A stretch of DNA of 64,000 bases, from positions 23,312,001 through 23,376,000 of the forward strand of contig CM114272.1 of NCBI GenBank assembly GCA_050084515.1. Direction: 5' to 3'. Made by a program: the position numbers and the translations under genes. Source of the DNA: Blasia pusilla (Eukaryota; Marchantiophyta; Marchantiopsida; Blasiales). The notes below the pieces were generated by a model. That model did no database searches. It was not told the origin of the DNA and saw only the letters and a program-made list of their open reading frames with translations. Below are positions 36,973 through 52,198 of this stretch, piece by piece (the first letter of the stretch is position 1; each line of letters starts with the position of its first letter).

Positions 36973-39246
36973 ATGGAACATGACAATAGTAGCCCTTCAA
37001 ATAGCCTTCAAACATCAAAGTCTAAGAGGCAAAGAAGAAAAGAAGCCTCATAGATATAGGGTTCAATAGAAGGGCTAAAGCACCTTCTCAACCGACACTT
37101 GTCTCGTGTGATGAAACACAAAGAGACGAACCTTTCGGTGACTCTAAGATTGAAGAGAGCCGGAAGATGTGGAAGGATGCTTGGTGTATTGCATTTGATT
37201 GGATATATTTTGAGCCCCACACTAGTAGAGTATTTTGCAAGATGTGCCAGGAATCAAAGGGAAAATCTCTCTTTGCCACTTCAAGAGCAATAAACATAAA
37301 GATTTCAACCTTTGTGGATCATGGCAAGTCAAAAGAACATTGAAGGCTAGCTTGGGCTCAACACAAAGGCAAGAAGACAATGGAAAAATCCATTGCTTTA
37401 ACTAATCAAATTTTTTATGAAGCTTTGTTGAACCTATTATGTGCTGCTTATTTTATAGCGAAAGAGAACATTACTTTCAAAACCTTCCCAAGCTTATGTC
37501 GATTATTGGAGTCTGTTTTTGTCACATTGACCCTATATTTGTATTAGGATGAGAGATCTTGTGCTGATATTATTACATTCATTAGTTCAGTTTTACATGG
37601 GAGAGTGTTGCATAAAGTAAAGGCTAGTCCATTTTATGGACTCATGGTTGATGAATGTACTGACATTTAAGTGACAGGCCATCTAGTGGCTTTTGTGACC
37701 TACTTAGAAGAAGGGCAGATTGAGACCTTTTTTTTGGGGTTGATTAAAATTGATAACAAAAATGCGAAGGCAAGATCATATTTGTTGATTTCCTTACTAA
37801 GAGAATGGGATTTAGACTTTGACAAACTAGTATGGTTTGGTTTGGATGGGGCGAGTACCATGATTGGGAGACAGAATGGTGTAGCTTCTCGATTGAAGAG
37901 GAATGTGAATCCATTCATGACTAGTGTGCATTGTGTAGCACATAGGACCAATTTGGCTATCCTTAGTGCAGCTAAAAGTCCATCTTGCAAGTCCATTTGT
38001 GATGAAGTGGAAAATCTCTTCAACTTCGTTGCCTTTTATTTTAAGAAGAGTCATAAAAGAAAAGCAAGTCTTTCTTCTTTGCAACTAGAGTTGAGTGACT
38101 TAAGAAAATGTATGAAATGATACCAAAAAGTGAGATGGCTTAGCACGTGGCAAGCCGTGAGATGTCTATGTGCTAGTTTAAAATCTTTTTTTTTCTTTTT
38201 TTTCTAGGGTGTTGACGTTCAAGAGGACGATGGCATGGCAGCTTCTTTGTTGAAGAAGTTAAAGTCCTTCGAGATTATCTATTGTCTTTATTTTTTGGCC
38301 GATATATTGTATGCAATGTCTAGATCGAGTAAAGTCTTCCAATTTGGGTTTGTCGACATTACGACTATAGCGTCTTTAGTTTTGAAAGAGAGAGCTCATA
38401 TAAGATTGAATTATGTACACCAGAGTGTTGATATGAATGCTCACTTGGTTTTTGCATCTACTCGTTTTCATTTACTCCCAGATTACGGGCCTCCAGACGG
38501 ATACATGAAACGATTATATTCAGAAATCAGGGGAAATTTTTTCCATTCCATCCAAATGGAAAGAGATATCTTGGGGAAAGGCCTTGAAGATATAGTTTTC
38601 TTTTAGAGAAATTTTGTAGAGGCATTGTGTAAGAGTTTAAGTGAGCGGTTTGAAGATAATGATTTCATTGGGGCTTTCAAGATCATGAATCCATTGCACA
38701 TACCTTCTCAAATGGTAGGGTTGAGGGATTGGGGAGTGAAAGAGTTGGACATTTTGTGCTAGCATTATGGTGTAGAAAGGTCTTTACATGATCATGGTAA
38801 ACCAGCTTTGGTTGATGGTGCAACATTGAAGAGTGAATTTCTTGCATTTAAATTCAAGCAACTACAGAATGGAAGGATAAATCCTTCAAAGATTTGTGGC
38901 CTATGGTTTCTTGTAGTTCCATTTTGAATTTCAAGTATACTAATCTTTGTATATTAGGAGACATAGCTAGGGTACAATGTGTGAGAGAGCCTTTAGCATC
39001 CAGAATGTGATTAAGAGTAGACTAATAAATTATTTAAACACCAAACATCTTGATGCAGTTTTGAGGGTAAATATAGAAGGATCCTCTGGGAGTTATGGTG
39101 ATATTTTGACGGAAGCTATCCATCTTTGGAAAAATTCCAAAGAATTCAGGTATTTGTATGCTAATCCTGAGTTGCACTTGTCATCTGCTTTGGAGGATCA
39201 CCCTTCATATCAAAGCAAGACTGCATCTACCCCTTCTTGTGATGAG
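36973..39246 (+). pseudogene. Decayed hAT-superfamily transposase with BED/TTF-like zinc finger
   Basis: A candidate ATG at 36973 opens a basic N-terminus (SKSKRQRRK), and a frameshift near 37050 follows. The next frame shows a zinc finger region with VFCKMC and, 40 residues later, HGKSKEH. The DUF4371/RNase H-like core follows (FYGLMVDECTD, WFGLDGASTMIG, VHCVAHRTNL, VRWLSTWQAV). After another frameshift near 38900 comes the C-terminal dimerisation block with CERAFSIQNVIKSRL. This order matches ZMYM/zf862-type hAT transposases. At least seven in-frame stops lie in the main frame (near 37345, 37537, 37668, 38118, 38205, 38604 and 38759). The reading remains continuous between them, so inactivation is not ancient. 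I found no certain terminal inverted repeats or 8-bp target duplication. Confidence 0.8.
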
Positions 39247-40274
39247 TAGTTTGATTTAACTTCTTTTTGTAAACCTTTTCTACAAAAGGTATGTTTAATA
39301 GCAGAATTTTTATTAAAGGGATACTTCAAGTTCAATCCTTGCCAGAGGTGTATGCCTTTCTCTTTTACTTTTGGAATGTTGGGTTCTAAGGTCTCCTTAT
39401 CTTGTGCAAGGGAAATTGAAAGTCGAGGGTATGGGGATAGCAAAAGGAGCTCTATCTTAAACTGATATAACCTCAAATCTATCCTTCCAGGTCGATGGTG
39501 TCAAATGTATCAGAAAGTGTGCCTTTCCTTCATGATGCGGACCAAATCTTTGGTGCAACCCTAGTATGGTCCAATGCTTTCTGTCTCGATTGATAGTTGG
39601 CTTGTGTCTTATTAGTTTTTGAAATATGAAGAGAAACCAAGGGATGAAAAAGGTGTCACGAAGAAAACTAATTCTTCCAAACAAGCACGGAAAAAACGCG
39701 GGAGGTGAAAAAGATGTACGGGAAAACAACTGGTTTAAAAGAAATCCAACCGGAAGAAAACTGGTAGATTTTTGAAGCATCGGATGAAAACTGATACAAG
39801 AAAAAAAAAACTGTTTAGTGATTGTGGGAACCGGAGAAATCACGGGAAGCCCCAAAATTCTATGCGCCGCTAAGGGGCCCTCAAACCCCATCCTTTCTTA
39901 GACATAATTAAAAAAAAGTTGACAAGGGTTTAAGGAAACTTTATCAATTTTGACACGTTCCTCGGAGGGCTCCTATGAAGTGGACATATGTCACTTTGAG
40001 AGAAATGAATTAAAGAGAGATAAAAAGTATAGTTTTCAAAGAGCCCTTGTTCTTGTTTAGGGACCCACTCCTCCCATCCGTCAAGTGCCATAAATTCTCT
40101 TGGTACCAGGGACGTGGAATATGAACCATAAACCGGGGAACATTGAACCCGACCCCATCTCTCCGGCACGCCACACTCAGTCGCTCGAATTCGGAACCCG
40201 TATAGGGACAAGGGAGGGGACCAAAGGAAAGTGGTGAGTAGGGGGCGAAGTGCACTGAACGGAAGACTGGTGAG
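39247..40274. other. Spacer between the hAT ruin and the UQCC6-like gene
   Basis: No coding sequence is recognised. The right half (40050-40270) becomes richer in CpG and probably holds promoter and 5' leader of the following gene. Confidence 0.4.
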
Positions 40275-40925
40275 ATGACGGCTTCCAAGATGGTGATGCA
40301 GCGTACGCCCTCGTGGATTGCATCTTACGCAGTCATATTTTCGTCACTTCTGGCCGGTGCCTCGATCGTGCACAACATCATCAAGCCCGATCTGGTTTAT
40401 TTGCAACCTGCCCTCCTCTCTCCCTCTCTCTCTCTCGCTGAAATGCTTCGTGGCTGCCCTCAACTATGCGTGCGGTAGGTTTTGTAACTCTTCCTTTTCG
40501 TGATGGCACCGGAACTCGGCGTACTACTGTTCTTCTCGTCACTTCGGAGTCTCGGAATCTCAGAGTTCGGGTCTTTTGATGCATTACTGCAAAACCGTCG
40601 TGGAATGGTTTAGGGCTTATGTGGAGGAAATTTCCAACTACTGAGCAATCAATCGTTGGGGTTCAAATGTTTTCGTATGTGCTTCAGTTTCATTTTTTTA
40701 ATGTAGTGCCTTCAGTTTTTTCCGTCGGGAATTTCCCACGTTTCTCGCTCGAACTTTGGCTGTCGATTGCGGTGCTGTTATTATTTCTCTTCCTTACAAG
40801 TGAGTGCTGAATGCTAACAGACAATCCCATCGCTGGTGACACCAGAGAGTAACGGCAGCGGAATCGAGAGTCCTGATCAGAGTGGAAGCGTAAAGGTGGA
40901 GGACCAGAAGACGTCGACGAAGTAA
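40275..40925 (+). CDS. UQCC6: Brawnin/UQCC6-like mitochondrial micropeptide (74 aa)
   Basis: Two exons: 40275-40394 (ATG through ..IIKPDL) and 40821-40925 (TIPSLVTPES.. to TAA), joined in phase 0 across a 426-base intron with a CTG|GTTTAT donor and a GCTAACAG acceptor. The joined 74-residue protein has one hydrophobic segment (SYAVIFSSLLAGASIVH, about residues 17-33) followed by KPDLTIP across the splice. This layout (membrane helix, AGA..VH, PDLTIP, polar tail, 70-80 residues) is that of brawnin/UQCC6 (DUF4516). In animals that inner mitochondrial membrane peptide assists assembly of respiratory complex III. The join restoring PDLTIP is strong support. The role in plants is inferred from the family. 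The polar tail (SNGSGIESPDQSGS) is specific to this copy. The donor is weak, which together with the small size could hide the gene from automatic annotation. Confidence 0.82.
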
Positions 40926-43494
40926 GGCTTTACTTTGGGATCCTTCCCCAACTCCTATGCCATGTGCAGGAATTCGAAAACGATTTGAAGCTGTCAGAAT
41001 AGTGTGTTCCCCGTCGCAGGGAATGTCCAATGGATGCTGTCTACTCATCAGCAGAATCGAGTGGCTGTCGATTCATTCCAGATGCTTGCCATACTCAACT
41101 CGGCAGCGCTTTCGGAACTGCAGTTGGTGCTGAAGGTTGTTTTCCTTCTTGTGTTAGTGCCGTGTGCACCGTCTCACGTTGGATCTGATATAGAGGGATC
41201 CCATTGTTGTTAGGCTCATATTCGGACGGAGCGTCTAGAGTGGAGATGTGTCGCCGTGTGCACAAGGAGAGCGTGGATATAAGATTGAAGGGCGTTTCCG
41301 AGTGTCGACAGCTAGTCCTATGTCTCTGAAAAGTCACGATTTTACATTGTACGAGCACGTACAAAGTCTCAATTGCGGCTAACAAAATTTCTCTGGGATG
41401 TGAAAAATTGCTGGCTGTGTGGAATGATGGTAGATCGTTGCAAGCGACTGGTACGGGTAGTTGGAGTGTATTTGGCGATGACTCCAGTGATACAACCCCC
41501 GCCCCCGATGTGTTTTACGCCACTAGAAGTTCCAGTTGTCAGAGATCAACCGGAAGTCTACGAAACGTACTGTGCTACTCTGCCTTGGACGGTAGTTGCG
41601 AGGAAATTTCCTATTGATCCATGGACTTATTTTGATGGTTGGAATGGCAACCTGAGGATATGCTACCACAAGGAAATTCCCAGCGTTCTGTAAATTCATG
41701 AGAACACGTCTTTGATACTACTTTGAACCCCAACAATGGACTTAGTTACACCTAATCGAGCAAGGGTGCACTGCACACTAGAGGGTCCCAGGGAGTGTTT
41801 TGCTCATAGCTTTGTAATTAGATTTCCGTAAGCTCAATCGAAGCGGACTCCGCTTGTTAGTTCGAAGCTTCCCGATGATGCGAAATCAACTTTCCCATGG
41901 GATTTTGGAAACCCGTACGAGTAGTGACTTGCACCTACGAAGTGTGTGAAGTTGTGTAGAAACGCGGTAGTTACGACGCGAGAGCTTCTTATTAACTATT
42001 TCGGTGACAGAATTTAAACATGACCCAAAGGTGGTTGCTACCATACCAACCCATTCGCTGGAGGACACCTGGAAAGGTCGGCCATCATGACTCCCACTTA
42101 TCCGTTTTGCTGTATACACGTCCATACACCATTCTGAAAGCGTTCAAAAAGCCAATCGCAAATCTTATTTCCAACGTCACGACCAAGAGGCCATGCAGTT
42201 CACCTCGGAATTTTCAGGAACGGCATACACTCTAGTTCTCCATTTCCACACTTCTAATTAAGGCCCTCTTTTTGCTTGTTTTAAAGTTTTAAGGTTATAT
42301 GCATGCATCTTCCAGCCAGAGTCTAGCGTTTTGGGAAGGAAAAAAGGCCACGTCAGTGTCTATGAAGAAACACCGAATGGCACCTATTTATTGTAACCAA
42401 AAAGTCCAATTTCATGACCTACAGACGTTGTTCACTGAAGAGTCATTTGCAATCGAATAATTTATTCATTTCATGCTAACTTTCAGATTCAGTTCCTGTT
42501 TTCTGTAGGTACTCACAACCCAGATACTTAGTTGCTCAAATAGGAGGCCAGAAACTTAGATGCTCAAACAGGAGGCCCTGTACACTACTAATCTGGAATG
42601 GACCTTCATTCGGCCTGTGTTCATCTTAAGTCTGCCAGTGCAAGACATGAGATTGGATCACCAGCTACAAATATTGGACTATCTCCTCAAGGAGAGTTGA
42701 TGCTCTGAACACTTTATATATCATCACAGAAGAATGCAGAAAAGACATGTGTTATCTGAGTGATAGATAATCACCTTAAGAGCAGCGAAATTTCTGCTCC
42801 ACAGGCAGTTAACTCTCACCAGCAGGATGTCAAGCCGTCTTTGCTGGAGTGATAAAATCAGTATATCATTCTGCTGTTGTGTCTTCAAGTTCATGGTGCT
42901 TCTCTTATGCATAGCACAGCATGATCCATTGACATGTATGATGGTGCCACTGTGAGGAGGATATCACTGTAAGGACAGGAAGTGTCTAAATTTTCTCAGG
43001 ATGAATGAAGGGACAAACTGCCTAAGCTCGCAGTCTACCACACAACACTAGCCAAGATTCCTGGGATAAGAGCAGATTTATAAAAAAATTTAAAAAAGAC
43101 AGTGAAAGTTACAAAAGACCACCGAGCAGCAGCTGTACAGTAATTGGATAGACCTTATTCAGCCACCGGAGGTTTAAACAATAATAATGTTCAACACAAA
43201 ATCTACGCTGCTATCCAAAAGCGTTATCTCTTCACAGATCACCTTTGAAAGTGTCAGCCGGTACCAAGCTAGGCCCCAACTCTTTTTTTCGCATGTACCA
43301 AGTGGTTTTGGTACATGGGAAACTCAGATCAGAGATTCCATACCAAGTTCGCCAATGAGCTGGAGATATTCATTGAGATTGACCTCCCTAGGACACCAGG
43401 GCTGAGCTTCTCAATAACCCTTGAATTGCGTATATACCCCCAATGAAAGTACAGAATGCTGGTGTATGTGGCATGATGGCATATTATCTTTGCT
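40926..43494. other. Spacer between the UQCC6-like and RABB1 genes
   Basis: It probably contains the 3' untranslated regions of both convergent genes. Frames such as 41373-41693 (plus, 106 codons) have no recognisable domain and no start context I trust. Nothing else can be supported. Confidence 0.4.
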
Positions 43495-46762
<3,268 letters not shown>

Positions 46763-47530
46763 CGTTCTAATCAGCGCGAAAACAAACAGAAAGAGCGAAT
46801 ACTTCTTGATTCTCCTTCGGCCTACAAACCACACCAAAACTACAAATACACTACACAAATCCCGTCTTTCTCGCCGTCTCTCTCTTCCCGTCTCTGCAAA
46901 CAAACTCCTCCCACTTCTCTCGAGCAAAACGCAACTCAATAAACGCGAAGCGCTCCCAACTCCTGTACTCCGTCACGCCACATATCGACGGTTCTCCTTT
47001 AAGCATCGTCTGCGTGGTACCGCGACTGGGGCTCTCCTTACTGCGTAAATCAAACCCAGTAGTTCCTGATGCACCGCCACAATCTACCTACGGTGTGGAT
47101 CAAACCATCGTGTCAGTATTGTCCCGCTAACCTCATGCTTTCACCACCTTCTTACGCATGTCCCTGCCAATATCCGAGGCGTAAAGCTGATGACCGTGGG
47201 ATAAAAAGTACTACGTGGTTTAGAATTCTGTGGGACTCTACCTTTCAGCCAATCACATTTCTCTACGTCATTCTGGAGTCCAGCTGTCGTCCCCAGGGGC
47301 AAAGTTACGGGCCTCACTTCGAGATTGGGCCTTTTCCAAAAGGTGACAGAGCGAGCAGGGTACATAATTGCGTTCAATAACGGTGCCCGATATCGGTATC
47401 GGCCGACTCGCTACCGTGTTTTGCAACGTCCGCTGCCGGCTAGCTGGAAGGTTAATCTGCCGACGTGTGCAAGTAGGGGTGGTCCACCAATCAAACGGTT
47501 TCAAACACTTCGGGGCACTTCTGAGTGATG
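46763..47530. other. Upstream region of RABB1
   Basis: GC content is above that of the spacer beyond 47600. Short open frames exist on both strands but are not recognisable. It likely contains the RABB1 promoter and leader. Confidence 0.4.
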
Positions 47531-47587
47531 ACTCGTGTCTAGCTTAACCGGCTCCTAGAATCGTCAGAGGTTAAGCTAGACACGAGT
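47531..47587. repeat. Perfect 19-bp stem, 19-base loop
   Basis: ACTCGTGTCTAGCTTAACC (47531-47549) and its exact reverse complement GGTTAAGCTAGACACGAGT (47569-47587) flank a 19-base loop. It lies about 770 bases upstream of the RABB1 start codon, at the point where sequence turns AT-rich. It may be a short inverted-repeat element, a foldback RNA or a recent insertion scar. Confidence 0.85.
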
Positions 47588-50500
47588 AGGAAGTTAGAAC
47601 CGGACGAAAGGTCTCCCTTCGTCCTTTACTTCGGGCACGGGAACTTCTATAATCTAATTTTCTTTTAACTCCTAATATTCAGGATTTCTTTTCCTTTCGA
47701 TGGGTGTGGGAATTCGAAAATTATACACCTCAGGTATAATTTTCAAATTTAATTTCAATGGATTCATCCAATTCAAAAAAAACATCACTTCCTTTCATCA
47801 ACATTCACGTGTGTGGAAAATATCTACATTATTCACAGTGCGGGGTTAGGGAGACCCCTCTCGCGTTCACACTTATCCTTTCAAAGCTCTTTTATTGCTC
47901 ACACGTATTTAAGAAATACTTAGATTAAAAAAACTTAATGGATGCCAAGAAAATTTTCCCGGGTGCCTAGCACAGGCATCATACTACTGCCATGTGTGGG
48001 AAGAGATTACTAATGGAGAATGGTGTCCACGTGGATAACTCCTATGAAGACAAAAAAAGTAGGTGTTGCATGTAGGGGCCGGGGAAATATTATCAATCGT
48101 ACATCTTTTCTAAACATCACAAATAGCAAGATGGCATATATATATATCCCACAACCTAAGCTACCTTCAACCCTGTTGGCTCATGCAAGTTGCATTGCAA
48201 TAGAGACCTGTTATCTATTAAATAAGAGCTCAAAAGTTATGAACATTTCATTTCTCGAGTCCACAAGAGAAACACACTTGATAAGGAAGATGTCAAATCT
48301 CTCATCCATAACCCTACACATCTCAATGACTAATGGGACGAAACGATGTCGTTAGTAAAGATGACTATCAATAGTAGTCTTATTCCTTGCCTCTGCCACC
48401 ACCACCGTTGCTCCTTGTAGCAATTTCCTTTGTGGAACTAGATATGCACGAGAAGATACACACAGAAGGTATAATTTTCCGAGTTAATTTCTATGGATTC
48501 ATCCAATTGAAAATAAATTTTGGTTTGAAGTTATTGTTACTAATAAAACTTAGGAATTTTTTTCACAATAAAACTTACATTTTATTGTGGATAAAATTTT
48601 CTTTGAAGTTATTAACAACCACATAAGATTTATGTTTTTCTTCTACACATTGTTAATGTATTAAGATTATTTGGTGAAATTTTTACATATATGTAATCAA
48701 TATATGCATATATTAGCATGAATCACAAATATTTCCATAACAAAGCTTGTCGCGGCCTTCATAACCAACCGAACGCTAAGCAGAACATTAGAACTCTAGT
48801 GGGCTCACGCTATAATGGTTGCGCATTAGAGAGGTCTCTTGAAGAAGACATAAGATATGAGACGTGAGCACGGATGAGCATTTCATGCATTTATGGTTGC
48901 GACCAAGGAAACCTGGACCAAACATGAACCCATACTTGAGAGGAGTCACGTCAAGTTGAAAACCGGACTTGGAACGAGACTAGTGTTTGGGATTTAGACT
49001 ATATTTGGGACCATAAATTTTAGACCCAAGATGTATTTAGGAAAATTAAGGTGGCATTGGAAAGCTTATACAAAGACGGTTCCACCAACGCAACAAAGAT
49101 CTTAGCAAATGCAGAAGAAGAGGTCAAGAAACTACCCGAAAGTGATTGTACGGGAAGTTGGGTTAAGGGCCAAAAAGAGGGGCCCGTGAGGCTTTCCCAA
49201 AAGATAGGGGAAGGGCAAAAAACCCCATAAGTAATAGTAAGGGGGAGGATGTCTAAGGGTGCTTGGAACCCAAACCCCACTTTGGGGCGCCACAGGCGAA
49301 CCAAGGGCACGAAATAGATCATAAGTTTGGCATTGGGATTCGAAATCCGAACCAAATCCAATAGAGTGGATTTCGAAGGTCACGATTGGATTATAACACA
49401 TGAATCATTTAAGAAGGTATTGGTTAGGGGCTCGCGCAAGGTCCACTAGGAAGTTGGGACCGCCAAATGTGTAAACGCCGTTTTAGGTGCCTTGACTATC
49501 CATAAAGTCTCTCTTAAGTCTCGGAAGACTTGCACGTGTTGGGAAGTGAGAAACTAGGAAGGTTGAGCTTGATGAAATTGTGAGTTGAGAACTTGATGAG
49601 TTTGAAGGTTGATTAACCCAGACCAGACTAACGTGAGTGTGTTTGGATGTAGATCAAAGTGAGAGTATGTCCTATTGAACGTACGCTTCCGCAACACTAG
49701 GGATTGACGTTCATAAGCGCACGACAAAGTTACAATCAATCCTAATGCATAATCATCTCTAAGGAACTCGGCAAGAAATATGGAATTAACGAGACATGAA
49801 TGTGTTGTCGAAGAATGATCTCCAAATAGTGTTCAGGGTTGCTCTAGCACTAGAAGGAAATACATGTTTTGAACACTATGATATTTACAACTACATTGCA
49901 AAGCACTAGATATACAACTAGTCCGACTTCAAATATTGATGTGTCTTATGTTTGTTTTATTTTACAACTAGGATGAACTGTATATTAATGATGTGGCATT
50001 AGTATTATATTGTTAATAAGTTTGAATTGGATAATTATTAATCTTATAATTTCCAAATAATGGTGTGTCGTATATAGATTCTAACTTAAGTTGGTAAAAC
50101 TAAATGTAGTTATAACTAGTTTTAGAATAAATACTAAATAATAGAAAGGTATAAATTTTGGATCGATCATAAAAAAAATTAAACTATTTTTTATAGAAAT
50201 GACATAGAATTTATAATACTAGATCTAGTACTCATATTAGTCGTGTACTAAATAATGTTATATGACATGGCTAGATATGATTGGCCAAGAAATAAGAATA
50301 TATTTATGTTCGCAATAGATTTTCTTTTTCTTTTCAAAACAAGATTTGAAACATGTGAACTCACTCACGTGAGTATTTGCCTTTCCCAAAGCCCAAGTCC
50401 TACGTGTTAGGGTGGATATCGGGGTTTGAAGAAGGGGCTCAAATTATGGGAGGGTTAAGAAATTGCATTAATGATTTCATTATCCTCTTGTTCATCCTCA

Positions 50501-51911
50501 AACCAGGTAGCCTCGCCACGTAGCTCCTTCCACATCTCTATTCTCACATCAATGTTGGCCTCTTTGAAAATTAGATGTTGGCACCCCTGCAAGTGCTCCT
50601 GGCTTTTTCTAGACTCCAATGAGAACGCCCACCTACGTGCATTGTGATTCGGGATTTAATTTTTTTTCTCCATATTTGTGCCTTAATAAAAACATTTTTT
50701 ATTCAACTTCATTGAAGGGCTGATCGTTTGTCTTTGGTCGGAGTTTCTGAGGTTAGTGAGAGGTATGGTTGCAATTTTATGTTTTAATGCATGAATAAAT
50801 ATCAAAATGTGATGACTATGATTGAGCGGAGTGAATCTGCCATAGTGAGAATGTTCATTTAAACTCATTCAAGGCGCTCTGGTTGAAATTTCCAAAGTTA
50901 GTAAAGGGTAGTGAAGTTGTGGAAGTAATTCCATATTTCTGCATTTGAATAAATGCCAAATCGCAAAAATTGTGCTCGAACAAAGTGAGTCTTCCACAGT
51001 AAGAATGCCCATGTACATGCTAGCTCACTCGATATGCTTATTGTCAAAGATGTGCGATTTCTAACAGTGGAAGAAACCGCTAGCTAGGAGAGCCTCTGTC
51101 ACAGGGAACTTCGTTGTTGTCTCCGACTCGTAGACCACTTGCTATGTCGAAGGATGTTTATGAACCCCAAAAATGGAGATGATGATGTTCAGAATTTCAA
51201 ATGCGCATGCTAGAAAGGAAGAACGGAATTCAATCCCTTACCACTATATAGTGACTTGATCTCGAAGATTAGGGTGGAAGAAATTGTCCAAGATCCTTCT
51301 ATTGAGAAAAGTAGTCGAAAGTCATTAGAGAGCGCTTGTGACTCTGAGTTAAAAAATTGTCACTGCACAATCGCTCTCCTACTATTTCATGCGGATTTGA
51401 GTTTTGTAGAGGGATTTTGGATGACGATTGTAGGTATCATGTAGACTCTTGCCTTCCATCTTGGAGTATGATAATCTTAATAGTGGAATAGGATAGTGTT
51501 TCTATTTCTTAATGTGCTCAAGTGGTGGCGAAAGGCTCAACTTTCTTGGAATCAGCAAAGTTTTGTAACTAGGTCAATTCGTATAATGATTTCCTATTCC
51601 AAGGGTAGTGAGAATTCTAACTTTAATTCTATGCTTCCGTGTTTAAATAATAGCCATATTGCATTGGCTATTGTTGAACGAAATGAGTCTGGCACAATAA
51701 GAATATTCATGTAAGTTCTTGACATATGCCTTGATTGATGGTTTGTTGCCGGTCAAAGTCCCCCCGATTAGTGATACATAGTGATAATCATGAGAGTAAT
51801 TCTATGCATCTCTGATTTAATGAATACCTAATCGCAATGAGTATGGTTGGGCAAAGTGATTCTTGTTGGTATAGATGAATCTACACTTGGCTGCTCTTTC
51901 TTGCATTGGAT
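47588..51911. other. Gene-free, mostly AT-rich spacer
   Basis: No gene is seen. The 48780-49750 segment is less AT-rich and carries purine-rich clauses (GGGCCCGTGAGGCTTTCCC, CCCCACTTTGGGGCGCC) reminiscent of an LTR, but no matching partner or primer site was found. Confidence 0.35.
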
Positions 51912-51937
51912 TCTCTCTCTCTCTCTCTCTCTCTCTC
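51912..51937. repeat. (TC)13 microsatellite
   Basis: Uninterrupted TC dinucleotides lie immediately upstream of a SINE-like unit. Confidence 0.9.
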
Positions 51938-51939
51938 AT

Positions 51940-52198
51940 CAAGCGGTAGATGACCAAGAGGTTAGTTGAACAAATATAAGGTCCTCTTGAAGAGGTCTTG
52001 GGTTCAACTCTCCCCTTGGACAGTGGGGGGCGGTCTCAACCCCAGGGAAGTGGCGTCCCCTACCTAGGGCATGGATGGTCCATGTTCGAGAGAGAGAACG
52101 CCTTATGTGCCTTTCATGTGTGTGCCTTGACTATGCTCCCAGGTTAAAATCTGGATAAAATTCCAGGCCTTCACAAAGAAAAACAAAAACAAAAAAAA
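51940..52198 (+). mobile_element. Possible tRNA-derived SINE
   Basis: AGATGACCAAGAGGTTAG resembles an internal A box, and about 50 bases later GGGTTCAACTC fits the B-box consensus GGTTCRANYCC. A tRNA-unrelated body follows (CCCCAGGGAAGTGGCGTCCCC..), then an A-rich tail (CAAAGAAAAACAAAAACAAAAAAAA) ending near 52198. That is the order of a plant SINE transcribed by RNA polymerase III. Flanking duplications were not found, and the left flank is a microsatellite, so the call is tentative. Confidence 0.4.

Noticed and set aside
41373-41693. 106-codon plus frame after the UQCC6-like gene
   Set aside because: No known domain and no trusted start; more likely 3' untranslated or spacer sequence.
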